From: Deltaproteobacteria bacterium
Lineage (GTDB): Bacteria; Myxococcota_A; Polyangia; Polyangiales; JADJMO01
Assembly (NCBI GenBank): GCA_016182965.1
Contig: JACPFM010000070.1
Location: 1-61,252 of the forward strand
Length of the DNA stretch: 61,252 nt
Direction of reading: 5' to 3'
Shown: positions 1-9,318 of the stretch, in pieces
Layout of the letters: every line of letters starts with the position of its first letter
Numbering within the stretch: position 1 is the first letter of the stretch
Made by a program: the position numbers and the translations under genes
The notes under the pieces: generated by a model
What the model saw: the letters and a program-made list of their open reading frames with translations, nothing else
What the model was told of the DNA's origin: nothing
The model's database searches: none

Positions 1-25
1 GGGAGAGGGGGCGGGGTGAGGGCAA
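1..25. repeat. Right half of a GC-rich palindromic intergenic element
   Basis: The first 25 bases carry GGGAGAGGG followed by GGGTGAGGGC (14-23). The same two words in the same order form the right half of the complete palindrome at 31841-31931. The left half would lie outside the window. Confidence 0.5.
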
Positions 26-94
26 CTTGCCCGCGAGCGCAGCGAGCGGGCTGACTTCCGCAACAGGCTCTAGCGAAGTCGCGGAGCGACTTTC

Positions 95-156
95 CTAGTG
101 CGGCGCTCCAGCGTTGGGAAATGAACCAGGTACGAACTTCCAGTGCGCCGTACTAG
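95..156 (-). terminator. Candidate stem-loop downstream of the giant TPR gene
   Basis: CTAGTGCGGCGC (95-106) pairs with GCGCCGTACTAG (145-156), 12 bp with one G/T wobble and a 38-nt loop, ending 4 bp past the stop codon of the minus-strand TPR gene. There is no U-tract, so it could be an mRNA 3' structure rather than an intrinsic terminator. Confidence 0.35.
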
Positions 157-159
157 CGC

Positions 160-3100
160 CTACTTCTTGGGCTCTTCGTCGAGCAGCTCGGCGTCGTCGA
201 CCACCTCTTCGACCTCGTCGTCGCCGATGATCTCGGCGCTCGCATCGGGGTCGGCGTGACGCGCGGCGGTCGGGAGCTTCAGCGCGGCGATCTCGTCGGT
301 GCGCGCCGGCGGGTTGCTGTCGGACGGCATCTTCACGCCGGTGTCGAACCCGTCACGCTGCGCGAGCAGCGCGGAGTCTCCGGCGAGCGTCGGCATGTCC
401 TCCGAGTCGTCGTCGTGGATCGAGGCGAGCGACGGGTACGCGTCGGTCGCGGCGGGGTGGAACGGCAGCTCGGAGGTCGTCTCGGGGATGTCGGTGACCT
501 CGACGCTCCGCTGGTGGCGCACGCCGAGCGGACCGACGCCGGTGTCGAGATCCTGCTCGGGCGCGGTGTGCTCGGACGAGTACCCCTCGTTGACCGGCAT
601 CGAGGTCATCGTCTCGGAGCCGTACCCGGGGAACGGCGGCGCCGGCACGTCGGAGACGCGCGGGGGCGGCGGCGTGGAGCCACGCGGAGGCGGCGGCGCG
701 GAGGACCGACGCATCGGCGGCGTGGAGGGGCGGAGCGGCGCCGTCGACGAACGGGCCGGGATGCCCGACGTGCGCGCGGGCGCCATCGAGCCGCGCGGAG
801 GCAGCCCGGAGCTGCGCGCCGGCGGGACCGGCGCGGCGCCGCCCTTCGCCGAGCCCTTCGCCGAGCCCTTCGCCGAGAACGTCGTGCGCGGCGCGGCGTT
901 GGGCGGCGGCGCGATGGAGACGTCGGGCACGACGTGCTGCGGCGGGTGCTTGCCCTCTTCGAACTGCAGCTTGTTGCGCTTGGCGCGGTCGAGGCCGGCG
1001 GTCGCCTCCGGGTCCTGCGGCTTGAGCCGGAGCACGCGGCGCCACGCGTCGGCCGTCTCGCGCGAGTCGCCGAGGCGCTCCTCCCACAGGCGGGCGATCT
1101 GGCGCGCGAGATCGGCGCGGACGCCCTGATCCTTGCTGCGGAGGATCTGGTCCTCGCACAGCTGGATGAGGCCGCGGTAGTCGTGCGCTTCGTCGAGGAC
1201 CTCGCGATAGCGCTCGGTCACCTGCTGATCGGCCGGCGCGAGCTCGTGCAGCTTCTTGAGGTCGCGGATGGCGCCGTCGAGATCGTTCAGCTGCTCGCGG
1301 CGCAGCGTCGCGCGGCGGGAGATGATCTGCCGGACGAGCGGCCCGTCGAACACGTCTTCGAGCGCGCGCGTGTAGATCGCCGACGCGCGCGTCGGGTCGG
1401 CGGTGGCTTCGATCGCGTCGAGGGTCGCCGCGTCGACGTGGGTGATGAGCGCGCGGGCGAGCAGCTCGAAGGCGGCGTCGTCGTCGCCGGTCTCGAGGCG
1501 CATGCGCTCGGCGGCCCGGCGCAGCTGCGCAGACCGCGTGCGGCCGCCGTCGCGCGGACCGGCGGTGGTCGTGATCAGCACGTCGAGCAGGGCGCGGCGC
1601 CGATCGGCGGTGCCGTCGACCTCGTCGGCGTCGCGCGCCTCGGCCCACAGCGCGTCGAACGGATCGTCGGCGTTGCCGATGGCGAGGGCCTGCTCGGCGA
1701 GCTCGCGCGCCTTGTCGTCGAGGCCCTCGGAGACGATCGCGCGCCGGTACGCGCGCACGATCGCCGCGAGGCGATCGGCCGGCTGCTTGCAGCGGCCGAC
1801 GTGCCGCTCGAGGAGCTCGACGGCGCCGAGCGCGTCGGGGCACAGCTCGGCGAGGTCGAGGAGCATCGGGCCCGCCTCCGACGGCGGCACGGCGGCGAGG
1901 CCGATCTCTCCGTGCTCGATGGCCTCGCGGCGATCGGTCCCGAGATCGATGCGCACGCGCGCCTGGCGAATGAGCTCCTGCGCGCGCGCCGCGCCGGACA
2001 GTCCGGCGCCGCGTCGATCGTGGATCTCGAACACCAGCTCGGTCGCGCGCGCCGAGACGGCGAGCGGCTCGACCTGCTCGAGGAACGCGTGGTCCTTGCC
2101 GCGCGGGGTGCGCAGGACGTCGGGCGCGATCTCGAGGGCGCGATCGACGGCGTTGCCGGCGAGGAACCGATCGAACGCCTCGCCGAGCAGCCGCTGCCCT
2201 TCGGGACCGCCGGTGGTGCGGGCCCAGGCGAGGATCTGGCCGCCGATCTGCGCGTCGGCCTTGTGGCGATCGGCGATGGCCATCGCGGTGACGCGCGCGA
2301 CGTCGGAGCCCGCCATGGTCAGCGGGGCGAGCGTGCGCAGCGCGTCTTCGATCTGCCCCATGTGGTCGGCGAGGATCTCTGCCTTGCGCGCGGTGAGCGC
2401 GGCGATCTCGTCGTCGTCGCCCTCGACCTCGACCTGCGCGTCGAGCAGCTCCAGCACGCGCGGCCACTTCTCGGCGCGCTCGCACAGCTCGCGCAGCTTC
2501 TGCAGCGCGGCGAAGTCCTCGGGATCTTCTCGGAGGACCGTCTCGTAGGCGGCGAGCGACTTGCCGAGCTCGCGGGTCTGCTCGATGTAGATCTCGCCGA
2601 GCCGGCGCGCGATGTTCGCCTTCTCCTCGCCGGGCGCGGCGAGCTCGAGATCGCGCTCGAGGGCGTCGGCGGCCTGCGGGAAGCGCTCGCGCGTCTCTTC
2701 GAGATCGGCGATCGCCTGCAGCGCCTCGCGACAGTTCTCGTCGAGCGTGTCGAGCACGCGCTGGTAGCGCGCCACCGCCGCGTCGACGTCGCCGACGCCC
2801 TCGGCGAGGAGCGACGCCTGGCGCAGCACGAGGCGGATCTTTTGGTCCTTCTCCTGGGCGAGCGGCTCGAGGCGCTCGAGGTACTGGATGGCGCCGGCGT
2901 GATCCTCGCGCGCGGCGGCGTCGTCGGCGAGCGACGACAGCGCCTCGAGATCGTCGCTCGTCGACACGACGCGCAGGAGCAGCTCGCGCGCGCCGTCGGG
3001 ATCGGCGAGGCGCTCGCGCCGGAACGCGGCCGCGCGCTTGAGGTGCCCGACGGAGACGCCCGGATCCTTGGCCTGCTCGGCGCGCCGCACGAGGAAGGCG

Positions 3101-5400
3101 GCGATCTCGTCGAGGCGACCCTCCTGCTCGTAGAGCTGCTCGAGGCGCGCGGCCAGATCGTCGTCGGCCGGCGCGAGATCGTAGGCCTGCTCGAGGCGCA
3201 CCATCGCGGTCGCCGCGTCGCCCGCGCGCACGAGGTAGTCGGCCTCGACCGCGCGGAGCTTCGCCTCGGCGTGCGGCTCCTTCTCGAGGTCGCCGCGGTG
3301 CCCTGCGGCGGCCGCCGCCTGCTCCCAGCGCTCGGCCTTCGCCGCCGCCTCTTCGGCGCGGCGCCACACGTCCGGCTCGTGGAGGATCTCGCCGGCCTCG
3401 GCGTACGCGTCGGACGCGGCGGCGACGTCGCCGATACGATCGCGCAGCTCCCCGAGCTCGAGCAGCAGCTGGCCCTTGCTCGGGCCGGAGTCGAGCGCGC
3501 CGACGTTCTCGTCGATCGCCGCCGCGGCGCGCTGGAACTCGTCGACCTCGCGGAGGAGCTTCACCGCGCGCGCGAGCGACTCCTCGTCCTTCGGCGCGCT
3601 GGTGACCACGCGCAGGAGCGCCTCGGCCGCCTCGCGCTTGTCGCCGCGCTTCTTCTCGTGGAGGTCGGCGAGGCGCTTCTCGAGCGTGATGCGCTCCTCG
3701 ACGTCGGCCGCTCCCATCGCTTCCTGCTCGAGGAGCGCGGCGAGGTCGTCCCACCGGTGCCCCTTCTCGAGGAGGCGGTGGAGCGACGCGCGGGCGGAGT
3801 CGTCGCTGCGATCGAGCGAGAGCAGCTGCCGGTACGCGACGATCGCGCCCTCGGGATCCTTGAGCTGCGTCTCGGAGAGACCGGCGACCTCACGAAGCTG
3901 CGCGCGACGCGAGTCGACCGGCGAGCCCGAGGTGCGCGCGGCTGCGAGGAGCACGTCGCGCAGGTCCTTGTACTGACGGGTGGCGCGGAGCGCGTCTTCG
4001 ACGTACGAGAGCGCCTCGGGGTGCTGCGGATCGACCTCGAGCACCTCGCGGTACTTCGCGAGCGCGCCCTTCTTGTCGCCCTTCTGCGCCAGCATGGCGC
4101 CGATCTCGAGCACCTTGGAGATGCGCTCGGTGGGCGGCAGCGCGGCGGCGTGCCGGTCCATGAAGGCGGCGAGCTCGGTGGTCTTGCCGGTCTTCGCGTA
4201 GAGATCGCCGAGGCGCATCGCGACCGACGCGTCGTCGCGGATCGGCTCGAGGACCTTGATCGCCTCTTCGAGCTTCCCTTCGGCCTCGAGCGACTGCGCC
4301 GCGCGGCGGCGGGCCTCGGCCGCGAGCGCGCCCTGGGGGTTGGCCGCGACGTACGCCGACCAGCGCGCGTCGAGCTGTGCCTCTCGCCCGAGATCCTTCG
4401 CCCAGTGTGCGGCGAGCTGCATCGCGCGGTCGTGGCCGGGCTCGGCGTCGAGGGCCGCGTCGGAGTACGCGAGCGCGTGCTCCCCGTCGTACATCTGGGC
4501 CATGCCGACCAGCAGCTCGGCGGCCTCGCGACGCTCGGCCTCGGAGACCGGATCGTTGGCCTGGATCCGCGTGATGATGGAGGTGGCGAGCTCGTACTGG
4601 AGCGCGCTGTCCTGCGGATCGAGCGCGAGCGCGCTGCGCAGCGCGGCGGTCGCGCCCTTGGCGTCGCCGTTCTCCTGCCGGACCGCGGCCTCGTCGCGAT
4701 AGAGGGCGAGCTTGCGCTCGTTGTCGTCGATGGCGCGGATCTCGAGCTCGTAGAGGGGAAGCGCGTCCTTGACGTTTCCCTCGGCCTTGAGCAGCTCGCG
4801 CGCGGAGTAGATCGCGCCGACGGCCGTCGGGTCGATCTCGAAGGCCTTCTTGTAGTTCTCGACGGCCTTGCGCGGCTGCGAGAGCGGCGGCTCCTGCCAG
4901 AGGCGCGCCGCCTCTTCGTGGAGCATCGACACGCGCTGGACGACCTCGGGCGCGTTGTTCGCGACCGCGCCGAGCGCCTTCGCGCGGCGCTCGAACAAGG
5001 CCACGAGCGCGCGGTGATCGCCCTTCTCGCGGTAGAGCGACGCCAGACGTTCGCTCGCGAGATCGCTCGCCGGATCCTTCTCGATGGCGCGCATCAACAG
5101 CGTGGCTGCGCGGCGTGCGTCGCCGAGCGTCGTCGACCAGACGTGCGCCGCCTCCGAGAGCCAGTGTGCGGCGAACGTCGTGTCCTGCGTCTGATCGCCG
5201 ACGCGCTCGAGGATCGCGGCATAGCCGCGCGGGTCCTGCTGGCCCTCCTGATACGCGGCGCCGAGTGCCGCTTGATCGTTCGGATTCGCGACGAGGCGAC
5301 GAACGAGCTCGTCCATCTGCGCGGGGTGCATCGGTGCGGGGAAGGTAACACCCTTCGCGCCGGGGGGCGCTATTCCGCGCGTGTCGGGGCCGTTGGTCAT
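160..5400 (-). CDS. Giant tetratricopeptide-repeat protein (1746 aa)
   Basis: Nearly all of residues 20-1480 is helical repeat sequence of TPR type (alternating A/L/Y pairs with acidic-proline turns such as ALDPQDSALQYELA and KPQDPEATAGLDRA), so it is probably a large protein-interaction scaffold. No catalytic domain, signal peptide or membrane helix is visible, which suggests a cytoplasmic protein. The last 260 residues are Pro/Ser/Ala-rich and end in a very acidic tail. A perfect triple 12-bp repeat encodes SAKG three times near residue 1510. ATG at 5400 is used; Met24 and Met29 are other possible starts. It lies 157 bp downstream of a PP2C gene on the same strand and may be cotranscribed with it. 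The specific function is unknown. Confidence 0.85.
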   Translation of the reverse strand: MTNGPDTRGIAPPGAKGVTFPAPMHPAQMDELVRRLVANPNDQAALGAAYQEGQQDPRGYAAILERVGDQTQDTTFAAHWLSEAAHVWSTTLGDARRAATLLMRAIEKDPASDLASERLASLYREKGDHRALVALFERRAKALGAVANNAPEVVQRVSMLHEEAARLWQEPPLSQPRKAVENYKKAFEIDPTAVGAIYSARELLKAEGNVKDALPLYELEIRAIDDNERKLALYRDEAAVRQENGDAKGATAALRSALALDPQDSALQYELATSIITRIQANDPVSEAERREAAELLVGMAQMYDGEHALAYSDAALDAEPGHDRAMQLAAHWAKDLGREAQLDARWSAYVAANPQGALAAEARRRAAQSLEAEGKLEEAIKVLEPIRDDASVAMRLGDLYAKTGKTTELAAFMDRHAAALPPTERISKVLEIGAMLAQKGDKKGALAKYREVLEVDPQHPEALSYVEDALRATRQYKDLRDVLLAAARTSGSPVDSRRAQLREVAGLSETQLKDPEGAIVAYRQLLSLDRSDDSARASLHRLLEKGHRWDDLAALLEQEAMGAADVEERITLEKRLADLHEKKRGDKREAAEALLRVVTSAPKDEESLARAVKLLREVDEFQRAAAAIDENVGALDSGPSKGQLLLELGELRDRIGDVAAASDAYAEAGEILHEPDVWRRAEEAAAKAERWEQAAAAAGHRGDLEKEPHAEAKLRAVEADYLVRAGDAATAMVRLEQAYDLAPADDDLAARLEQLYEQEGRLDEIAAFLVRRAEQAKDPGVSVGHLKRAAAFRRERLADPDGARELLLRVVSTSDDLEALSSLADDAAAREDHAGAIQYLERLEPLAQEKDQKIRLVLRQASLLAEGVGDVDAAVARYQRVLDTLDENCREALQAIADLEETRERFPQAADALERDLELAAPGEEKANIARRLGEIYIEQTRELGKSLAAYETVLREDPEDFAALQKLRELCERAEKWPRVLELLDAQVEVEGDDDEIAALTARKAEILADHMGQIEDALRTLAPLTMAGSDVARVTAMAIADRHKADAQIGGQILAWARTTGGPEGQRLLGEAFDRFLAGNAVDRALEIAPDVLRTPRGKDHAFLEQVEPLAVSARATELVFEIHDRRGAGLSGAARAQELIRQARVRIDLGTDRREAIEHGEIGLAAVPPSEAGPMLLDLAELCPDALGAVELLERHVGRCKQPADRLAAIVRAYRRAIVSEGLDDKARELAEQALAIGNADDPFDALWAEARDADEVDGTADRRRALLDVLITTTAGPRDGGRTRSAQLRRAAERMRLETGDDDAAFELLARALITHVDAATLDAIEATADPTRASAIYTRALEDVFDGPLVRQIISRRATLRREQLNDLDGAIRDLKKLHELAPADQQVTERYREVLDEAHDYRGLIQLCEDQILRSKDQGVRADLARQIARLWEERLGDSRETADAWRRVLRLKPQDPEATAGLDRAKRNKLQFEEGKHPPQHVVPDVSIAPPPNAAPRTTFSAKGSAKGSAKGGAAPVPPARSSGLPPRGSMAPARTSGIPARSSTAPLRPSTPPMRRSSAPPPPRGSTPPPPRVSDVPAPPFPGYGSETMTSMPVNEGYSSEHTAPEQDLDTGVGPLGVRHQRSVEVTDIPETTSELPFHPAATDAYPSLASIHDDDSEDMPTLAGDSALLAQRDGFDTGVKMPSDSNPPARTDEIAALKLPTAARHADPDASAEIIGDDEVEEVVDDAELLDEEPKK
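842..877. repeat. 12-bp tandem repeat x3 inside the giant TPR gene
   Basis: CCCTTCGCCGAG is repeated three times without mismatch and encodes the SAKG repeats in the disordered tail. A perfect in-frame repeat like this can change copy number by slippage without breaking the frame. Confidence 0.85.
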
Positions 5401-5557
5401 GGGGCGCGCAGCCTACGGCCGGTCCGGCCCGCGCAGGCCGCCCGCCGGCGCGCCGAACGTCCACGCAGCGCGCGTCCGCCGGGCCTGCACGCTTTCGCGG
5501 ATGCGCCCCGGGCTCCGGGCGCGGACGCTCGGGGCCCTCCCAGTCAGGGCTCGTTCG

Positions 5558-6568
5558 TCAGGGCTTCTTGGGCAGCCGCGGGCGCATCGGCCCGATGAAC
5601 CCCTCGACCGCGCGCATGACCCCCGAGCTCCGGCTCTCGGCCGGCACCACGGCGAGCTCGTTCGGATCGACGTGCTCGTCGACCACGATGATCTCGGGCG
5701 AGGAGTCCTCGGTGACCGTCGGGCTCGCCGTCGGGGCGCTCCGCCGCGGCCGCTCGGGGCTCGGACGCGGCAGCTGCAGGATCTCGGGCAGCGGCTCGCA
5801 GTCGATCACCAGGGCGGAGACGTTGTCGCGCGAGCCGGCGTCCTTGGCCATCTCGACCAGCAGCCGCGCCTGATCCTCCACCGTGCGCTCGAGGGCGAGC
5901 GCCTCGGCGATCTGCTCGTCCGGCACCGCGCCGTGCAGGCCGTCCGAGCAGAGGAGGTACTTGTCGCCCGGCGCGAGCTCGTACGAGCGCAAGGTCGTCC
6001 GGATGGTCTCGCCCATGCCGAGCGCCCGTGTGATGACGTGGCGCGGCAGGCGCGAGAGCACGTCGTCGTCGACGTCGGGCCGCATCTCGAGCACCTCGTT
6101 GAGGAGCGAGTGATCCTGGGTGAGCGGCTCGAGCCGACGACCTCGCAGCCGGTACAATCGGCTGTCGCCGACGTGACCGACGTGCAGCATTCCGCTGCGA
6201 TCGTCGAGCCAGGCCGCCACGACCGTGGTGCCCATGCCCTTGTGCCGGTTCGACGCGACGGCCACGTCGAGCACCTCGCGGTTGGCCTGGTGCAGCGCCA
6301 TCGACAGCCGCCGCAGGGCCGACGACAGGCCGTAGGCGTCGAAATCGGGCCGATCGCGGTACCCGTCCTCGGTGTCCTCGAAGTGGTGCGCGATGACGGT
6401 GATCGCCAGCGCGCTCGCCACGTTGCCCGCCTCGTGCCCGCCGGCGCCGTCCGCGACGAGGTAGAGCTTCAGATCGTCCCGCAGCAGGACCGCGTCCTCG
6501 TTGTGCTTTCGCACGCGTCCGATGTCGGCGAGACCCGCGGCGACCACACGGAACGGGAAGGCGCTCAT
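5558..6568 (-). CDS. PP2C-family Ser/Thr protein phosphatase
   Basis: This is a metal-dependent (PPM/PP2C) phosphatase expected to remove phosphate from Ser/Thr on kinase substrates in the cytoplasm. All core motifs are present: GRVRKHNED near residue 18, VADGAGGH with metal ligand D40, GMGTT at 111, HVGDSRLY at 132, LLCSDGLHG with D209, and SRDNVSALV with D248. The catalytic domain ends near residue 257. The remaining 80 residues are a Pro/Arg-rich linker followed by a mixed tail without recognisable domain. It lies upstream of the giant TPR gene on the same strand. Two Hanks kinases elsewhere in the window are possible partners. No Shine-Dalgarno precedes the ATG, but a TATACT box lies 6 nt upstream, which suggests a leaderless transcript. 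Confidence 0.93.
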   Translation of the reverse strand: MSAFPFRVVAAGLADIGRVRKHNEDAVLLRDDLKLYLVADGAGGHEAGNVASALAITVIAHHFEDTEDGYRDRPDFDAYGLSSALRRLSMALHQANREVLDVAVASNRHKGMGTTVVAAWLDDRSGMLHVGHVGDSRLYRLRGRRLEPLTQDHSLLNEVLEMRPDVDDDVLSRLPRHVITRALGMGETIRTTLRSYELAPGDKYLLCSDGLHGAVPDEQIAEALALERTVEDQARLLVEMAKDAGSRDNVSALVIDCEPLPEILQLPRPSPERPRRSAPTASPTVTEDSSPEIIVVDEHVDPNELAVVPAESRSSGVMRAVEGFIGPMRPRLPKKP

Positions 6569-6574
6569 CGCGCG

Positions 6575-6580
6575 AGTATA
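6575..6580 (-). promoter_or_regulatory. Putative -10 box of a leaderless promoter for the PP2C gene
   Basis: On the minus strand TATACT is followed by exactly 6 nt and then the ATG at 6568, which would place the transcription start on or next to the A of the start codon. No good -35 hexamer is seen 16-18 bp upstream, so the call rests on the -10 box and the absence of a Shine-Dalgarno. Confidence 0.4.
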
Positions 6581-6650
6581 CGCCGCGCCCGCTCGGGATC
6601 GGCGCCGAGAGGCCTGCGGACCCGAGCGAGCTTCGCGGCCTGCGCGCTGC

Positions 6651-6989
6651 TCACTTGCAGACGACGCGCGGGGTGAACGCGCTCGCGGGCGACTCGAGGA
6701 AGGTGACGACCTCCTTCGTCTGCCCGGGGTCGACGGGGACCTTCTGCACCTCGGGGTTCACGTCGGTCGACACGTCGCATGTCTGCTTCGTCTTGCACTT
6801 GCTCTCGAGCACGACGACGTGGCGATAGCCGTACCCGGTCGGCCGCGCCTCGCCCCAGAACCTCACGCAGGGCGCCGGACCGGCGTCGGCAGCCGGCTCC
6901 GGCTGCACTTCTGGGTGAGCCCCGGCGGACACGGGGAGCAGCGCGAACACCAGCGCGGGGGCGACGAGCGCGAACGTCATGCGACGCAT
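6651..6989 (-). CDS. Small secreted hypothetical protein
   Basis: A 112-residue protein of unknown function with a clear Sec signal peptide (hydrophobic FALVAPALVFALLPVSAGA, cleavage likely after AGA near residue 23), so it is predicted to be periplasmic or extracellular. The mature part has four cysteines (in CVRFW, ESKCK, TCDV and the C-terminal VVCK), consistent with two disulphides, and a Val-rich beta pattern. The ATG at 6989 is preferred over upstream codons because AGGAG lies 8 nt before it and the signal peptide then starts correctly; ATG at 6980 is also possible. It is separated from the PP2C gene by 82 bp. Confidence 0.7.
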   Translation of the reverse strand: MRRMTFALVAPALVFALLPVSAGAHPEVQPEPAADAGPAPCVRFWGEARPTGYGYRHVVVLESKCKTKQTCDVSTDVNPEVQKVPVDPGQTKEVVTFLESPASAFTPRVVCK

Positions 6990-7184
6990 GGCAGCAGCTC
7001 CTGGGAACGACGGTCCATCGCGACGGACCATTCACCGCGAATATAAGGAGCCCGCGCCGAGGTGCCGCATTCCCGGAGGATTTCCCGGCGCGTTCGGCCC
7101 GGGAGCGGCCGCGTCGGGCTCGGCGGACGGACGAGGTGGACAAAATTTGGCCCCGCCCATGCCGCGGTGCGTAGAGAGCGCGCC

Positions 7185-7877
7185 ATGATCGTAGCGCTCA
7201 CCGGACAGAAGGGCGGGGTCGGCAAGAGCACCACCGCGATCAACCTCGCAGCTGCCGCGCTCGCGCGCGGGAAGAAGGTGCTGCTGGTCGATGCCGATCC
7301 CCAGGCCACCGCACGCACGTGGGGGGAGGTCGCGGCCGAGAACGGCCACGAGACCCCGACCGTGGTCGCGATGGGGTCGAACATGCACAAGCCCGGGCAG
7401 CTCGCTGCCGTCGCGGCCGGCTACGACCTCGTCGTCATCGATTGCCCGCCGCGGCACGGCGACATCCAGCGCTCGGCGCTGATGATCGCCGACATCGCGG
7501 TGCTCCCCTGCGGGCCCTCGGCCGCCGACGCCTGGGCGCTGGCCGGGACGCTCGAGGTCATCTCCGAGGCGCGGACGCTCCGTGACGAGCTTCGCGCGTG
7601 CATCCTCCTGACCCGCAAGCAGGGCCGCACCGCGCTCGGCAAGGGCGCGCGCAACGTGCTCGAGTCGTCCGGCATTCCCGTGCTGAAGACCGAGCTCGGT
7701 CAGCGCATCGCCTACCAGGAGGCGATCGCCGCCGGCCTGGGCGTCACGAAGTACGCGCCGCGCGACCCCGCGGCCAAAGAGATCGTCTCCCTTTTCGCAG
7801 AGCTCGAGAGGTTCCTCCATGGCGAAGAAGCCCCTGTCCGTCACGATCCGCAAAGCGTCGTCTGCGCCGCCGAGTGA
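7185..7877 (+). CDS. parA: ParA-family ATPase (ParF-like, type Ib)
   Basis: A deviant Walker-A ATPase of the ParA/MinD superfamily that would bind DNA or a surface in its ATP form and position a cargo such as DNA. Seen: the KGGVGKST P-loop at residues 9-16 with the signature lysine K9, the Walker A' VDADPQ at 35-40 and Walker B VVIDCPP with D86. At 230 residues it lacks the N-terminal HTH of plasmid type Ia ParA, as in ParF. The ATG at 7185 is chosen because the protein then begins directly with the first beta strand. Its 3' end overlaps the next gene by 59 bp; that product looks like the DNA-binding partner. No parB or rRNA/oriC marker is adjacent, so it is probably not the main chromosomal ParABS system. 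Confidence 0.9.
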   Translation: MIVALTGQKGGVGKSTTAINLAAAALARGKKVLLVDADPQATARTWGEVAAENGHETPTVVAMGSNMHKPGQLAAVAAGYDLVVIDCPPRHGDIQRSALMIADIAVLPCGPSAADAWALAGTLEVISEARTLRDELRACILLTRKQGRTALGKGARNVLESSGIPVLKTELGQRIAYQEAIAAGLGVTKYAPRDPAAKEIVSLFAELERFLHGEEAPVRHDPQSVVCAAE

Positions 7878-8220
7878 GGCGGCGAAGCCCGCCGACAGGG
7901 ACTCCTTCGTCGCCGGCGCCACGGCCTCGAGCAGGGTCTCGAGCACGGTCTCGAGCACGGTCTCGAGCAAGGCGGGCTTCCGCGCCCTGACGCTCTACCT
8001 CCCCGACGCGCTGGTCGAGAAGCTCGCCGCGCACTGCAAGACGCACGATCGCGACATGAGCGCGCTCGTGAGCGAGGTCCTCGAGCAGCACCTCGCTGGC
8101 ATCGAGGTGAAGGAGCAGCCGAAGGGTATCGAGAGCGACGACCCGGTCACCGCGCTGGTGAGGTGGGTCCAAGGAAAGTTCACGCGGGTCGCGGCGCTGC
8201 GGCCGGCGTGGCTGTTCTGA
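7819..8220 (+). CDS. Small ribbon-helix-helix-like protein, likely ParA partner
   Basis: A 133-residue protein. Residues 1-50 are disordered and Ser-rich, including a repeated SSxV motif from a 12-bp DNA repeat. Residues 52-95 (ALTLYLPDALVEKLAAHC then an Asp-rich turn and DMSALVSEVLEQHL) have the strand-helix-helix pattern of an RHH domain. A mobile N-terminal tail plus RHH, encoded directly after a small ParA, is the organisation of ParG/ParF systems, where the tail stimulates the ATPase. The ATG lies inside the parA gene (59-bp overlap), so the two are probably translationally coupled. It ends 3 bp from the converging panB stop. The family assignment is by pattern only. Confidence 0.75.
   Translation: MAKKPLSVTIRKASSAPPSEAAKPADRDSFVAGATASSRVSSTVSSTVSSKAGFRALTLYLPDALVEKLAAHCKTHDRDMSALVSEVLEQHLAGIEVKEQPKGIESDDPVTALVRWVQGKFTRVAALRPAWLF
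7925..7972. repeat. 12-bp tandem repeat x4 containing CTCGAG
   Basis: Four units of TCTCGAGCACGG (the first and last with one or two changes) lie in frame in the RHH gene and encode the N-terminal SSxV repeats. Each unit contains the palindrome CTCGAG, so it might also serve as a binding array. Confidence 0.8.
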
Positions 8221-8223
8221 GGA

Positions 8224-9084
<861 letters not shown>

Positions 9085-9318
9085 GTGCCTCCAGGTCGCG
9101 GCCGGGGTTGGAGCCGGTCCACGCCTCGAAGCGAAGGTAACACGCCTCCGTCAGTTCGTCGTCACGGGGTCCGTAGGGCCTGGAATACCCCTGGAATCGT
9201 TGGCGCGACCCGCCTAGCCTGGGGGATGGCACCCGCGTTCCGAATCGACCACGGCGTGCCACCCATTCACGGGATAGTTGACCGCGACGCATCCTGACGC
9301 CCGCGAGGCCAGCCTCGG

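Noticed and set aside
256..5598. An open frame of 1780 codons on the plus strand opposite the giant TPR gene
   Set aside because: Its translation is Arg/Val/Gly/Leu-rich without domains and mirrors the codon pattern of the minus-strand gene; such antisense frames are a by-product of very high GC at third positions.
7062..7184. N-terminal extension of the ParA protein
   Set aside because: It is Arg-rich and non-homologous; ParF-like ATPases begin right at the first strand, as with ATG 7185.
9227..9242. Sigma54-like promoter TGGCAC...
   Set aside because: The -24 part is good, but the -12 part reads TTCCG rather than TTGC, so the essential GC is missing. No enhancer-binding regulator is nearby.
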